Assembly (NCBI GenBank): GCA_002316835.1
Contig: DCEG01000079.1
Span: 1-5,045 of the forward strand
Length of the DNA stretch: 5,045 bases
Source of the DNA: Bacteroidales bacterium UBA1035
GTDB lineage: Bacteria > Bacteroidota > Bacteroidia > Bacteroidales > Dysgonomonadaceae
Direction of reading: 5' to 3'
The translations under genes and the position numbers were made by a program. Within the stretch, counting starts at the first letter, position 1; each line of letters opens with the position of its first letter. Shown piece by piece: positions 1 through 4,618 of this stretch. The notes below the pieces were generated by a model. It was given only the letters and a program-made list of their open reading frames with translations. It was not told the DNA's origin and did not search any database.

Positions 1-3
1 TTC

Positions 4-64
4 ATTGCATATAAAACAATATTTCTGTCCCAATTTATATGCAATTAGATATAATTTTATATCT
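4..64. promoter_or_regulatory. Nested inverted repeats, probable HipB operator array of the hip operon
   Basis: Two symmetrical elements lie side by side. The first is a perfect 12-bp inverted repeat, ATTGCATATAAA (4-15) against TTTATATGCAAT (34-45), with an 18-bp spacer. The second is AGATATAA (47-54) against TTATATCT (57-64), a perfect 8-bp repeat with a 2-bp spacer that overlaps the -7 element. Both share the half-site core ATATAA. A further GCATATAA half-site sits at 87-94, just before the hipB start codon. HipB-family regulators are known to repress their own operons by binding inverted repeats. Assigning these repeats to this HipB is inference from position and symmetry, and the AT-rich composition makes some of the symmetry cheap. 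Confidence 0.6.
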
Positions 65-67
65 TTG
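60..67 (+). promoter_or_regulatory. -7 promoter element of the hipBST operon
   Basis: TATCTTTG fits the Bacteroidota -7 consensus TAnnTTTG. Transcription would begin near base 74, giving a 5' UTR of about 20 nt before the hipB ATG at 97. No convincing TTTG -33 element is seen at the expected spacing; only the T-rich TTTAT at 34-38 is near. The element lies inside the 47-64 inverted repeat, so a bound repressor would cover it. Confidence 0.6.
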
Positions 68-96
68 CATCAAAATAACTGCAAAAGCATATAATT

Positions 97-309
97 ATGA
101 CATTAAGTTTAGCCACATTTATCAAAACAAAACGGAAAGAAGCCAATCTCACACAACAGGAATTTGCCGATAGAACAGGCGTGGCGCTTACCGTCGTGCG
201 TAAGATAGAACAAGGAAAAGAAAACCTGAGCTTGGCAAAAGTAAATCAGGTATTGATGATGTTTGGGAATAAACTGGCACCCGTAAATCATAAGGAGATT
301 GAGCCATGA
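97..309 (+). CDS. hipB: HipB-type antitoxin / operon repressor, Xre-family HTH
   Basis: This 70-residue protein is almost entirely one Xre/Cro-type helix-turn-helix domain. Helix 1 is around residues 6-16, the HTH proper around 18-40 (T19-Q20-Q21-E22-F23-A24 and the recognition helix around A30-Q39), and the rest packs behind it. It lacks the longer C-terminal tail of E. coli HipB (88 residues, by recollection). It is the first gene of a three-gene operon, and its TGA overlaps the next ATG as ATGA. In the hipBST family HipB is the DNA-binding member and HipS, not HipB, is the main kinase inhibitor; that division of labour is inferred here from homology. No Shine-Dalgarno site precedes the ATG, as is usual in this phylum. 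The inverted repeats upstream are its likely targets. Confidence 0.88.
   Translation: MTLSLATFIKTKRKEANLTQQEFADRTGVALTVVRKIEQGKENLSLAKVNQVLMMFGNKLAPVNHKEIEP
292..297 (+). promoter_or_regulatory. Shine-Dalgarno site of hipS
   Basis: AAGGAG lies 8 nt before the ATG at 306, inside the end of hipB. It supports this start and suggests coupled translation with hipB. An SD this good is not the rule in Bacteroidota, whose ribosomes normally hide the anti-SD. Confidence 0.55.
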
Positions 310-641
310 GGCAGGGAAAGGTGTTTTATAAGGACAATTTTGCCGGCATTATTACAGAGACGAATGAGGGCGAATATCAATTTGCATACGACAATGCGTA
401 TATTCAGCGTTTTCCCAATCAACCCATCACATTTTCTATGCCCGTTTCCGACAAAGTATATCAAGACAATCGATTATTCCCATTTTTTGAGGGATTAATT
501 CCCGAAGGTTGGTTGTTGGAAATTGCCTCCAAAAGTTGGAAACTCAATCAGAATGACCGCATGGGCTTACTTTTGGCGTGTTGTAAAAACTGCATTGGCG
601 CAGTAAGTGTCATACCGATAACGAATGAAAGCGATGAGTAA
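306..641 (+). CDS. hipS: HipS-type antitoxin: free-standing HipA N-subdomain 1
   Basis: The 111 residues correspond to the N-subdomain 1 that is fused to the kinase in classical HipA. Landmarks are the G4-K5-V6 start, the F-A-Y-D-x-x-Y strand at 26-32, the S-M-P-V segment at 44-47, the F-F-E-G-L-I-P-E-G-W motif at 60-69 and the C-I-G-A-V-S-V end at 96-102. In the E. coli O127 HipBST system the free subdomain is the antitoxin, and a conserved Trp is reported to enter the HipT active site; W69 in the P-E-G-W motif is the likely counterpart. It overlaps hipB by 4 nt (ATGA) and hipT by 17 nt (or 8 nt with the later hipT start). A broken full-length HipA is the alternative. I reject it because each part ends cleanly, has its own start and matches a known split organisation. 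Confidence 0.87.
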   Translation: MRQGKVFYKDNFAGIITETNEGEYQFAYDNAYIQRFPNQPITFSMPVSDKVYQDNRLFPFFEGLIPEGWLLEIASKSWKLNQNDRMGLLLACCKNCIGAVSVIPITNESDE

Positions 642-1578
642 GAAGTGTTTATATTGCTATCAGGAATTAGATGAGCAGGGAGATTTTCATCCGTCTTGCA
701 GTACACGGTTTTTTGGAACTTCTCAACCCCCGATTTTAGATTACACCATGGCTGAAATGACCGAATTAGCCAAAGAGGTGGTCGAAAGTTCGGTAACCGT
801 TCCCGGAGTGCAGCCGAAACTCTCGCTGGGCTTCATCAAAGATGTTTTGCAAAGTGGAAGTAAGGGACGATTAACCGTAATGGGTGCTTTGGGTGGAAAT
901 TTTATCCTCAAACCCCAAAACGAATTTTATCCACAAATGCCCGAAAACGAACATCTTACTATGCGAATGGCTGAACTTTGCGGTATTCCCGTGGTTCCGT
1001 CATCGTTGATACGATTAAAATCGGGTGAACTTTCTTACATCACCAAACGGATAGATCGTACGGAAACGGGAGAGAAAATTCACATGCTGGATATGTTTCA
1101 GATTTTGGAAGCCTTTGATAAATACAAAAGTTCTGTGGAGAAGATAGGCAAGGCAGTTGCCGAACACTCATCCAACACATTACTCGATTTGCTTCGACTT
1201 TTTGAAGTAGTACTTTTCAGCTATATCACGGGAAATAACGATATGCATTTGAAAAATTTCTCGATGATTTTGAGTAATGAAAACTGGGTGTTGGCACCGG
1301 CATATGATTTATTGAACGTAAATCTGCATATACCGGAAGATACAGAAGAAATGGCTCTTACTATCGCCGGAAAAAGAAGGAAACTAACAAAATCGGACTT
1401 TATTAATCTGGGATTAAGTTTTCAATTGACCGAAAAACAGATTGCAAATACATTGAAGCGATTTGTAAAGGCTGAGAAAAAAATGAAGCAAGCGATAACA
1501 TCGTCTTTCCTTTCACCCGAATATCAGATAAAATATTCTGAATTGTTGGAAACTCGGTTGAATTTATTTAAGGAGTAA
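625..1578 (+). CDS. hipT: HipT-type serine/threonine kinase toxin (HipA C-terminal kinase)
   Basis: This is the kinase part of HipA as a separate 317-residue protein, close to E. coli O127 HipT (about 335). Residues 8-25 form C-x2-C-x10-H-x2-C, a possible zinc knuckle. The Gly-rich loop is S56-V57-T58-V-P-G61-V-Q-P-K65, aligning with S57-I-S59 of HipT, which autophosphorylates at both serines. Other kinase residues are K96 (F-I-L-K-P), E109 (E-N-E-H), catalytic D206 and N211 (N-N-D-M-H-L-K-N-F) and metal-binding D228 (A-Y-D). All key catalytic residues are present, so the enzyme should be active. E. coli HipT phosphorylates tryptophanyl-tRNA synthetase; whether this one does is unknown. An alternative ATG at 634 gives a start nearer to family members I remember and an 8-nt overlap with hipS. 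Neither start has a clear SD. Confidence 0.88.
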   Translation: MKAMSKKCLYCYQELDEQGDFHPSCSTRFFGTSQPPILDYTMAEMTELAKEVVESSVTVPGVQPKLSLGFIKDVLQSGSKGRLTVMGALGGNFILKPQNEFYPQMPENEHLTMRMAELCGIPVVPSSLIRLKSGELSYITKRIDRTETGEKIHMLDMFQILEAFDKYKSSVEKIGKAVAEHSSNTLLDLLRLFEVVLFSYITGNNDMHLKNFSMILSNENWVLAPAYDLLNVNLHIPEDTEEMALTIAGKRRKLTKSDFINLGLSFQLTEKQIANTLKRFVKAEKKMKQAITSSFLSPEYQIKYSELLETRLNLFKE

Positions 1579-1642
1579 GCTCTTAAGTAAAGAAAAAAAC
1601 ATAATCAAACTGATGTCAAAAAAACAATTTATTTGTTTAGTA

Positions 1643-1678
1643 TTTGTACAATATAATCATAAAAGATTGGTGTACAAA
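1643..1678. repeat. 8-bp inverted repeat in the hipT-csp spacer
   Basis: TTTGTACA (1643-1650) is matched exactly by TGTACAAA (1671-1678), with a 20-nt spacer. The right arm is not followed by a T-run on the + strand, so it is not a standard intrinsic terminator for hipT. It could be a regulator site, an element end or chance. Confidence 0.4.
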
Positions 1679-1800
1679 GGTCATTATTAGTTTCGGAAAG
1701 CGAACAGAATAACACACTACGACTCCCTTCAATTTATTGAGTTCTAAGCCCCTCACAATCATCGAATACTGGAAATAACTGAAAATCAATAAAAAAGTCG

Positions 1801-1808
1801 TATCTTTG
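1801..1808 (+). promoter_or_regulatory. Promoter-like -7 element with no clear gene behind it
   Basis: TATCTTTG matches TAnnTTTG, and the flanking bases (AAAAAAGTCG before, TATCC after) look like typical Bacteroidota promoters. No TTTG -33 box is visible. It is the only good + strand promoter candidate between hipT and the cold-shock gene, which begins more than 400 nt downstream. It may give a long cold-shock leader or be left over from a lost gene. Confidence 0.4.
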
Positions 1809-2057
1809 TATCCCAGACAATCGAGCTAATATTGATATCCTTAATAGCAATGCTCTGCATTACCAACATCAGGTAAAGCTTCTCATCGTCGAAATCGTGC
1901 CTGCACCGCTGTATAAAAAACCCGCGATTATACGAAAAGCCCTTGTTCAATAATAAAAGCGCTGTATGATGCATCCCGGGACAAGATGAACCGTGGGTAC
2001 GCTTTTGCCGGAATAACAAATACTTAGCTTACAAATAAAATAAGCAGTGTAAAAGCT

Positions 2058-2219
2058 ATGATTGCCAAGTTGAAAAAGAATCTATTGCAACTGAATTTCT
2101 GTTGGATAAAGAGATGGCGCATTAAATGGGCTAAAAAACAAGAACAAACATCGATTAACGAACCGGGTATCCTTAGAGATACCGTTATTATAAACCGGTT
2201 TCGGATAATCGCAAATTAA
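2058..2219 (+). CDS. Possible small basic protein, 53 aa, unknown
   Basis: ATG to TAA encodes 53 residues rich in Lys, Arg, Trp and Ile (K4-L-K-K-N-L-L-Q-L near the start; W16-I-K-R-W-R-I-K-W at 16-24). The N-terminal half could form a basic amphipathic helix. I do not recognise the family. There is no SD, and the frame stays open back to 2028 without another ATG. Its last quarter overlaps the nested inverted repeat at 2161-2200, which argues that part of it is RNA or DNA structure. A chance ORF or the remnant of a longer gene is equally likely. Confidence 0.2.
   Translation: MIAKLKKNLLQLNFCWIKRWRIKWAKKQEQTSINEPGILRDTVIINRFRIIAN
2161..2200. repeat. Nested inverted repeat upstream of the cold-shock gene
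   Basis: Outer arms AACCG (2161-2165) and CGGTT (2196-2200) enclose inner arms GGTATC (2166-2171) and GATACC (2178-2183), with a 6-nt loop. On RNA this gives an 11-bp stem interrupted by a 12-nt bulge. No T-run follows. It lies in the likely 5' region of the cold-shock mRNA and could be a leader structure. Confidence 0.4.
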
Positions 2220-2224
2220 ATAAA

Positions 2225-2324
2225 ATGATTAAAAAAGAATTCGAAAGGAAAAGAAAAAAAACAGGAAAAACAAAAACGTAGAGAAAATCGGAAGAAGAGT
2301 AATGCAAGTAAATCATTTGAAGAT
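2225..2324 (+). pseudogene. Frameshifted Lys-rich N-terminal part of the cold-shock protein
   Basis: An ATG at 2225 starts M-I-K-K-E-F-E-R-K-R-K-K and then stops at TAG 2279-2281. The downstream frame, open from 2229, reads Q-E-K-Q-K-R-R-E-N-R-K-K-S-N-A-S-K-S-F-E-D and runs straight into the annotated ATG at 2325. Removing one A from the eight-A run at 2254-2261 joins the two parts into a protein of about 139 residues. That matches the layout I recall for Bacteroidota cold-shock proteins, with a Lys/Arg-rich head before the D-M-I-A-Y-V-D-E motif. It may be a true mutation, a sequencing error in a homopolymer, or a slippage site. Confidence 0.7.
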
Positions 2325-2645
2325 ATGATTGCATATGTGGACGAGTTCGGGAATATCACCGACACTCCGCCAGAACCACAAAAAAAAGAAAAAGTAATGT
2401 TGGAAAGTATCCTCATTTCAACACCTAAAAAAGAAGAAGAAGAATATATTCCACTGAGTGGCAAGGTGGATTTTTTCAACACAAACAGAGGTTTTGGGTT
2501 TATAAAAAAAGCCAATTCAGGCGAAAAATACTTTTTTCATATCAACAATGCATTTGCCTCAATTGAGGAGGGAAACACCGTTACTTTTGATTTGGAACGG
2601 GGGAAAATGGGAATGAATGCAGTAAATATTGCCATCCTTGAATAA
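2325..2645 (+). CDS. Cold-shock-domain RNA/ssDNA-binding protein (N-terminus possibly lost by frameshift)
   Basis: The 106-residue product ends in a cold-shock domain (about residues 44-106), a small OB-fold that binds single-stranded nucleic acid and melts RNA structure. RNP1 is R-G-F-G-F-I-K and RNP2 is Y-F-F-H-I; the closing strand is G-M-N-A-V-N-I-A. The first 43 residues (M-I-A-Y-V-D-E-F-G-N-I-T-D-T-P-P-E-P) are the conserved linker of the longer Bacteroidota cold-shock family. They show that 2325 is an internal Met rather than the ancestral start. No SD precedes 2325. The ancestral gene very probably began at 2225, before the eight-A run. Translation from 2325 would still give an intact domain, so the gene may function in short form. 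A decayed RRM gene follows 27 nt downstream. Confidence 0.85.
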   Translation: MIAYVDEFGNITDTPPEPQKKEKVMLESILISTPKKEEEEYIPLSGKVDFFNTNRGFGFIKKANSGEKYFFHINNAFASIEEGNTVTFDLERGKMGMNAVNIAILE

Positions 2646-2669
2646 AGAACAATCTCAAAAAAACAAGGA

Positions 2670-2894
2670 AATAACATTTAAGTATCAAATTTAAGCTGTA
2701 ACACCTTAACCGAAAGCTTACAAGATTTATTCGCAGAATACGGTTTTGTGACTGGGCTTATGCCGGAAGTGGATTGAAAAAAGCTAAGTATTAAAGACAG
2801 TGCTTTTATTATCGACTCAAGGATATCGACTCTATTTAAGTATTTGAATTGCAAAACATATGATCCCGGAATCAAATACTGCATTTACTCATTG
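2670..2894 (+). pseudogene. Decayed RRM-type RNA-binding protein (RbpA-like) remnant
   Basis: Translating in one frame from 2673 gives N-I-stop-V-S-N-L-S, which is the RRM RNP2 signature I-Y-V-S-N-L with TAT changed to TAA (2679-2681). Then come the helix L-T-E-S-L-Q-D-L-F-A-E-Y-G (2706-2744), a second stop TGA at 2775-2777, a worn RNP1 (K-D-S-A-F-I where K-G-F-G-F-V is expected), and L-N-C-K-T-Y-D-P-G-I-K-Y-C-I matching the family end L-N-G-x-x-x-x-G-x-x-I-x-V. The start codon is gone: ATAAC at 2671-2675 looks like ATGAAC minus one G. RRM proteins of this kind are single-domain RNA binders of about 80-100 residues. Order and spacing of the motifs fit the full domain, so this is a pseudogene, not chance. 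No full-length product can be made without recoding. Confidence 0.72.
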
Positions 2895-2957
2895 AGCTTA
2901 CACATAAATAATAAATTTATTTTTGGGAAAACATACAATTATCAAAATATTTTTTCT

Positions 2958-2965
2958 TATCTTTG
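2958..2965 (+). promoter_or_regulatory. -7 promoter element of the rpsU-xerC-hpf operon
   Basis: TATCTTTG matches TAnnTTTG and is followed by CACCCGCAAA, a setting typical of strong Bacteroidota promoters. Transcription should start near 2972. No TTTG is present at the usual -33 spacing; TTTTG at 2921-2925 is too far away. The bases TTTGC (2962-2966) and GCAAA (2971-2975) form a small inverted repeat across the start region. Confidence 0.7.
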
Positions 2966-2971
2966 CACCCG

Positions 2972-3143
2972 CAAAATGAAGGGAGGTTATTGTAACTCAA
3001 AGAAATAAAGTAATTAAAAGAACATATCCAATTTATTTCACTTCAAGAATAAATTTATTCTTGGTACTTGAATTACACTGTATATAATTAATGTGTGATT
3101 CATCAAAAAAACAATAATCTCAATTTAAAAACAAAACAAAAAC
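2972..3143 (+). promoter_or_regulatory. Long 5' leader of rpsU with displaced SD-like sequence
   Basis: About 170 AT-rich nt separate the predicted transcription start from the rpsU ATG. At 2979-2990 the sequence GAAGGGAGGTTAT can pair with the 16S rRNA 3' end over about a dozen positions (one wobble and one mismatch), but it is about 155 nt from rpsU. It lies within a 10-codon ORF, ATG 2976 to TAA 3006-3008. It can also fold on itself: GAG (2983-2985) and TTA (2987-2989) pair with TAACTC (2993-2998), with G2986 bulged. A 20-bp palindrome follows at 3044-3063. Just before rpsU there is only A-rich sequence. A regulatory role is inference. Confidence 0.45.
3044..3063. repeat. Perfect 20-bp palindrome in the rpsU leader
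   Basis: CAAGAATAAA is followed directly by its exact reverse complement TTTATTCTTG. As RNA it gives an 8-bp stem with an AATT loop. TTCAAG (3042-3047) can instead pair with CTTGAA (3067-3072), so two mutually exclusive folds exist. No T-run follows, so it is not an intrinsic terminator. Confidence 0.6.
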
Positions 3144-3335
3144 ATGATAGTAGTACAACTAAAAGAAGGCGAAAATATCGAAAGAGCCTTAAAAAAATTT
3201 AAACGTAAATACGAAAGAACCGGTGTGGTAAAAGAGCTTCGCAGCCGTCAGGCATTCTCCAAACCTTCGGTTGTTAAACGCAAACAAAAACAACACGCTG
3301 TTTACGTACAAAAGCTGCAAGAAAACGAAGATTAA
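3144..3335 (+). CDS. rpsU: Small ribosomal subunit protein bS21
   Basis: The 63-residue basic protein matches bS21 throughout: the start M-I-V-V-Q-L-K-E-G-E, the helix N-I-E-R-A-L-K-K-F-K-R-K, then V-V-K-E-L-R-S-R-Q-A-F and a second basic helix K-P-S-V-V-K-R-K-Q-K. The family runs 58-71 residues, so it is complete. bS21 sits on the 30S platform; in Bacteroidota it helps form the pocket that hides the 16S anti-SD tail, so most mRNAs initiate without an SD. Published work in Flavobacterium shows bS21 autoregulation through an exceptionally strong SD on rpsU. Here the start is preceded by ACAAAACAAAAAC and no SD, and a strong SD-like sequence lies far upstream in the leader. Only 58 nt separate it from the next gene, with no terminator, so the two are probably cotranscribed. 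Confidence 0.96.
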   Translation: MIVVQLKEGENIERALKKFKRKYERTGVVKELRSRQAFSKPSVVKRKQKQHAVYVQKLQENED

Positions 3336-3360
3336 TTTTCTTCTTTAAAAATATTTTTCT

Positions 3361-3368
3361 TAACTTCG
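3361..3368 (+). promoter_or_regulatory. Weak possible internal promoter before the recombinase gene
   Basis: TAACTTCG differs from TAnnTTTG at one position and lies 25 nt before the recombinase ATG. It follows an AT-rich palindrome, AAAAATATTTTT (3347-3358). No -33 box is clear. It could give extra transcription of xerC and hpf independently of rpsU. Confidence 0.25.
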
Positions 3369-3393
3369 CATATCAAACTATCTGAGTTGTGGT

Positions 3394-4284
3394 ATGTGGA
3401 AGGAAAAATTTATACAATATCTCCGTAATGAGAAAAATTACTCCACTCATACGGAGATTTCTTATTTGACGGACCTTACACAATTTCAGGAATTTATAGA
3501 AGAAGAACTTGGTGAATTCAACCCGGCAGAAATCGATACCGATCTAATCAGGATATGGATCGCTCAGCTGATTGAGGAAGGCATTAAACCAAGATCGGTG
3601 AATCGAAAACTCAGTGCACTAAAAACCTTTTTCAAATACCTGAATAAAATTGAAGCCGTCAAAGGAAATCCCGCAGAAGAAATTATCGGGCCCAGAACAT
3701 CAAAAAAGCTGCCTAATTTTGTCAACCACGAAGACATGACACGGGTAATAGATGATGAATTAGCTTACTCCGATGATTTTGAAGGACAGCGCAACCGCTT
3801 TATTATAGAGCTGTTTTACGTAACCGGTATGCGTAAATCAGAACTTCTCGGGTTAAAAAACTCAGATGTCGACAACCACGCAAAAACGCTTCGCGTCACC
3901 GGGAAAAGAAACAAACAGCGTATCATCCCCATCTCGGACAACACCATAGAAAAATTGAATAATTATATACAAATAAGAGATCGGGAAATTGAAAACAAAA
4001 CACCATTTCTATTTGTTAAAAAAAGCGGAGACCAAATGTATCCGAAAATGATTTACAACATCATCAGAAAACATCTTGATAGTATTTCTACCCTGTCGAA
4101 AAAAAGTCCACACGTGTTGAGGCACTCTTTCGCAACTGAGATGCTCAACAACGGAGCTGAAATAAATGCCGTTAAAGAACTGCTGGGACACTCAAGCCTG
4201 GCATCTACCGAAGTTTACACTCACGTAACCTTCGAAGAATTAAAAAAAGTCTATCATAACGCTCATCCCAGAGCAAAAAATTAG
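3394..4284 (+). CDS. xerC: XerC-type tyrosine recombinase
   Basis: This 296-residue protein has the usual XerC/XerD length and both domains: an N-terminal SAM-like core-binding domain (about 1-88) and a C-terminal catalytic domain (about 105-290). The catalytic set is complete: R147 (T-G-M-R-K-S-E-L), K171 in the beta-hairpin (T-G-K-R-N-K-Q-R), H240 and R243 (H-V-L-R-H-S-F-A-T), H266 (L-L-G-H-S-S-L) and nucleophile Y275 (E-V-Y-T-H-V). Xer enzymes resolve chromosome dimers at dif near the septum. Its place between rpsU and hpf is, as I remember it, the usual Bacteroidota housekeeping position, which argues against a phage or transposon integrase. The choice of XerC over XerD rests on this synteny. 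There is no SD; the next gene starts 13 nt after its stop. Confidence 0.9.
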   Translation: MWKEKFIQYLRNEKNYSTHTEISYLTDLTQFQEFIEEELGEFNPAEIDTDLIRIWIAQLIEEGIKPRSVNRKLSALKTFFKYLNKIEAVKGNPAEEIIGPRTSKKLPNFVNHEDMTRVIDDELAYSDDFEGQRNRFIIELFYVTGMRKSELLGLKNSDVDNHAKTLRVTGKRNKQRIIPISDNTIEKLNNYIQIRDREIENKTPFLFVKKSGDQMYPKMIYNIIRKHLDSISTLSKKSPHVLRHSFATEMLNNGAEINAVKELLGHSSLASTEVYTHVTFEELKKVYHNAHPRAKN

Positions 4285-4290
4285 AGGAGG
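4284..4290 (+). promoter_or_regulatory. Strong Shine-Dalgarno site of hpf
   Basis: GAGGAGG ends 7 nt before the hpf ATG. With A4283, the stretch AGAGGAGG can pair with the 16S 3' end over 8 positions including one wobble. This is stronger than expected for Bacteroidota genes and contrasts with rpsU and xerC in the same operon, which have none at their starts. Confidence 0.75.
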
Positions 4291-4297
4291 AAAGATT

Positions 4298-4594
4298 ATG
4301 GAATTACGTATTCAGTCTATCAATTTCGAAGCAACAGATCAATTGAAAATCTTTATTGAGAAAAAGATTAAGAAACTCGAAAAATTCAACGACAACATCA
4401 TCCAAACCGAAGTGATCCTAAAAGTGATTAAACCCGAGACTGCCAAGAACAAGGAAGCATCAGTAAAAATGAATTTAAGAAACGTAGAAGCCTTTGCCAG
4501 CAAAACTGCCGACACATTCGAAGAAGCCATCGATCTGTGTGGCGAAGCACTGGAAAAACAAATTAGAAAAACAAAAGAAAAAAAGGAAAGATAA
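4298..4594 (+). CDS. hpf: Ribosome hibernation promoting factor, short form (HPF/RaiA/YfiA family)
   Basis: The 98-residue protein fits the short HPF type: start E-L-R-I-Q-S-I-N-F-E-A-T, helix L-K-I-F-I-E-K-K-I-K-K-L-E-K-F, strand T-E-V-I-L-K-V-I-K-P, then F-A-S-K-T-A-D-T-F-E-E-A-I-D and a closing basic helix L-E-K-Q-I-R-K-T-K-E-K-K. The fold is beta-alpha-beta-beta-beta-alpha. It binds the 30S decoding region and stalls ribosomes in stationary phase or starvation. It lacks the C-terminal dimerisation domain of long HPF, so 100S formation would need another factor, which is inference. It is last in the rpsU-xerC-hpf group and has a strong SD. A new promoter for the tRNAs begins 24 nt after its stop, and no terminator hairpin is seen in between. 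Confidence 0.94.
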   Translation: MELRIQSINFEATDQLKIFIEKKIKKLEKFNDNIIQTEVILKVIKPETAKNKEASVKMNLRNVEAFASKTADTFEEAIDLCGEALEKQIRKTKEKKER

Positions 4595-4618
4595 TCAAAG
4601 AAAAAATCATTTGAAAGT

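Larger units (their letters stand above)
1579..2057. other. Gene-poor intergenic stretch after hipT
   Basis: No gene is recognisable on either strand in these 479 bases. A 77-codon reverse-strand ORF (1786-2019) and a forward stretch of about 45 open codons (about 1800-1935) exist, but neither resembles a family I know or has a convincing start. The stretch contains an 8-bp inverted repeat and a promoter-like TATCTTTG, listed separately. Its GC-richer middle (about 1880-2010), unlike the AT-rich spacers elsewhere, suggests a worn-down gene or element fragment, but I cannot name it. No clear intrinsic terminator follows hipT. Confidence 0.45.

Noticed and set aside
306..1578. A single HipA gene broken by a frameshift
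   Set aside because: The two parts have separate starts and overlapping ends, hipS has an SD, and the B-S-T split is a known organisation. The kinase also resembles HipT more closely than HipA in its loop and in N-N-D-M-H.
1786..2019. 77-codon reverse-strand ORF as a gene or transposase remnant
   Set aside because: I recognise no family, it has no promoter or SD, and the forward strand is also open over part of it. Not enough for a call.
2216..2515. 99-codon reverse-strand ORF
   Set aside because: It lies opposite the cold-shock gene. Its Phe/Ser-rich product is what the Lys/Glu-rich codons give when read backwards.
2678..2884. 68-codon reverse-strand ORF
   Set aside because: It is the opposite-strand shadow of the RRM remnant. 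A TAAATTTG match to the promoter pattern on that strand (2686-2693) is expected by chance in such AT-rich DNA.
3319..3342. Terminator after rpsU
   Set aside because: AAGAAAA (3319-3325) and TTTTCTT (3336-3342) can pair, but the stem is A-T rich and begins inside the coding region. A read-through operon is more likely.
3394..4284. Tyrosine recombinase as the integrase of a mobile element
   Set aside because: Length, motifs and the rpsU-hpf neighbourhood fit the housekeeping Xer protein. No attachment-site repeat of the nearby tRNA genes is seen in the window.
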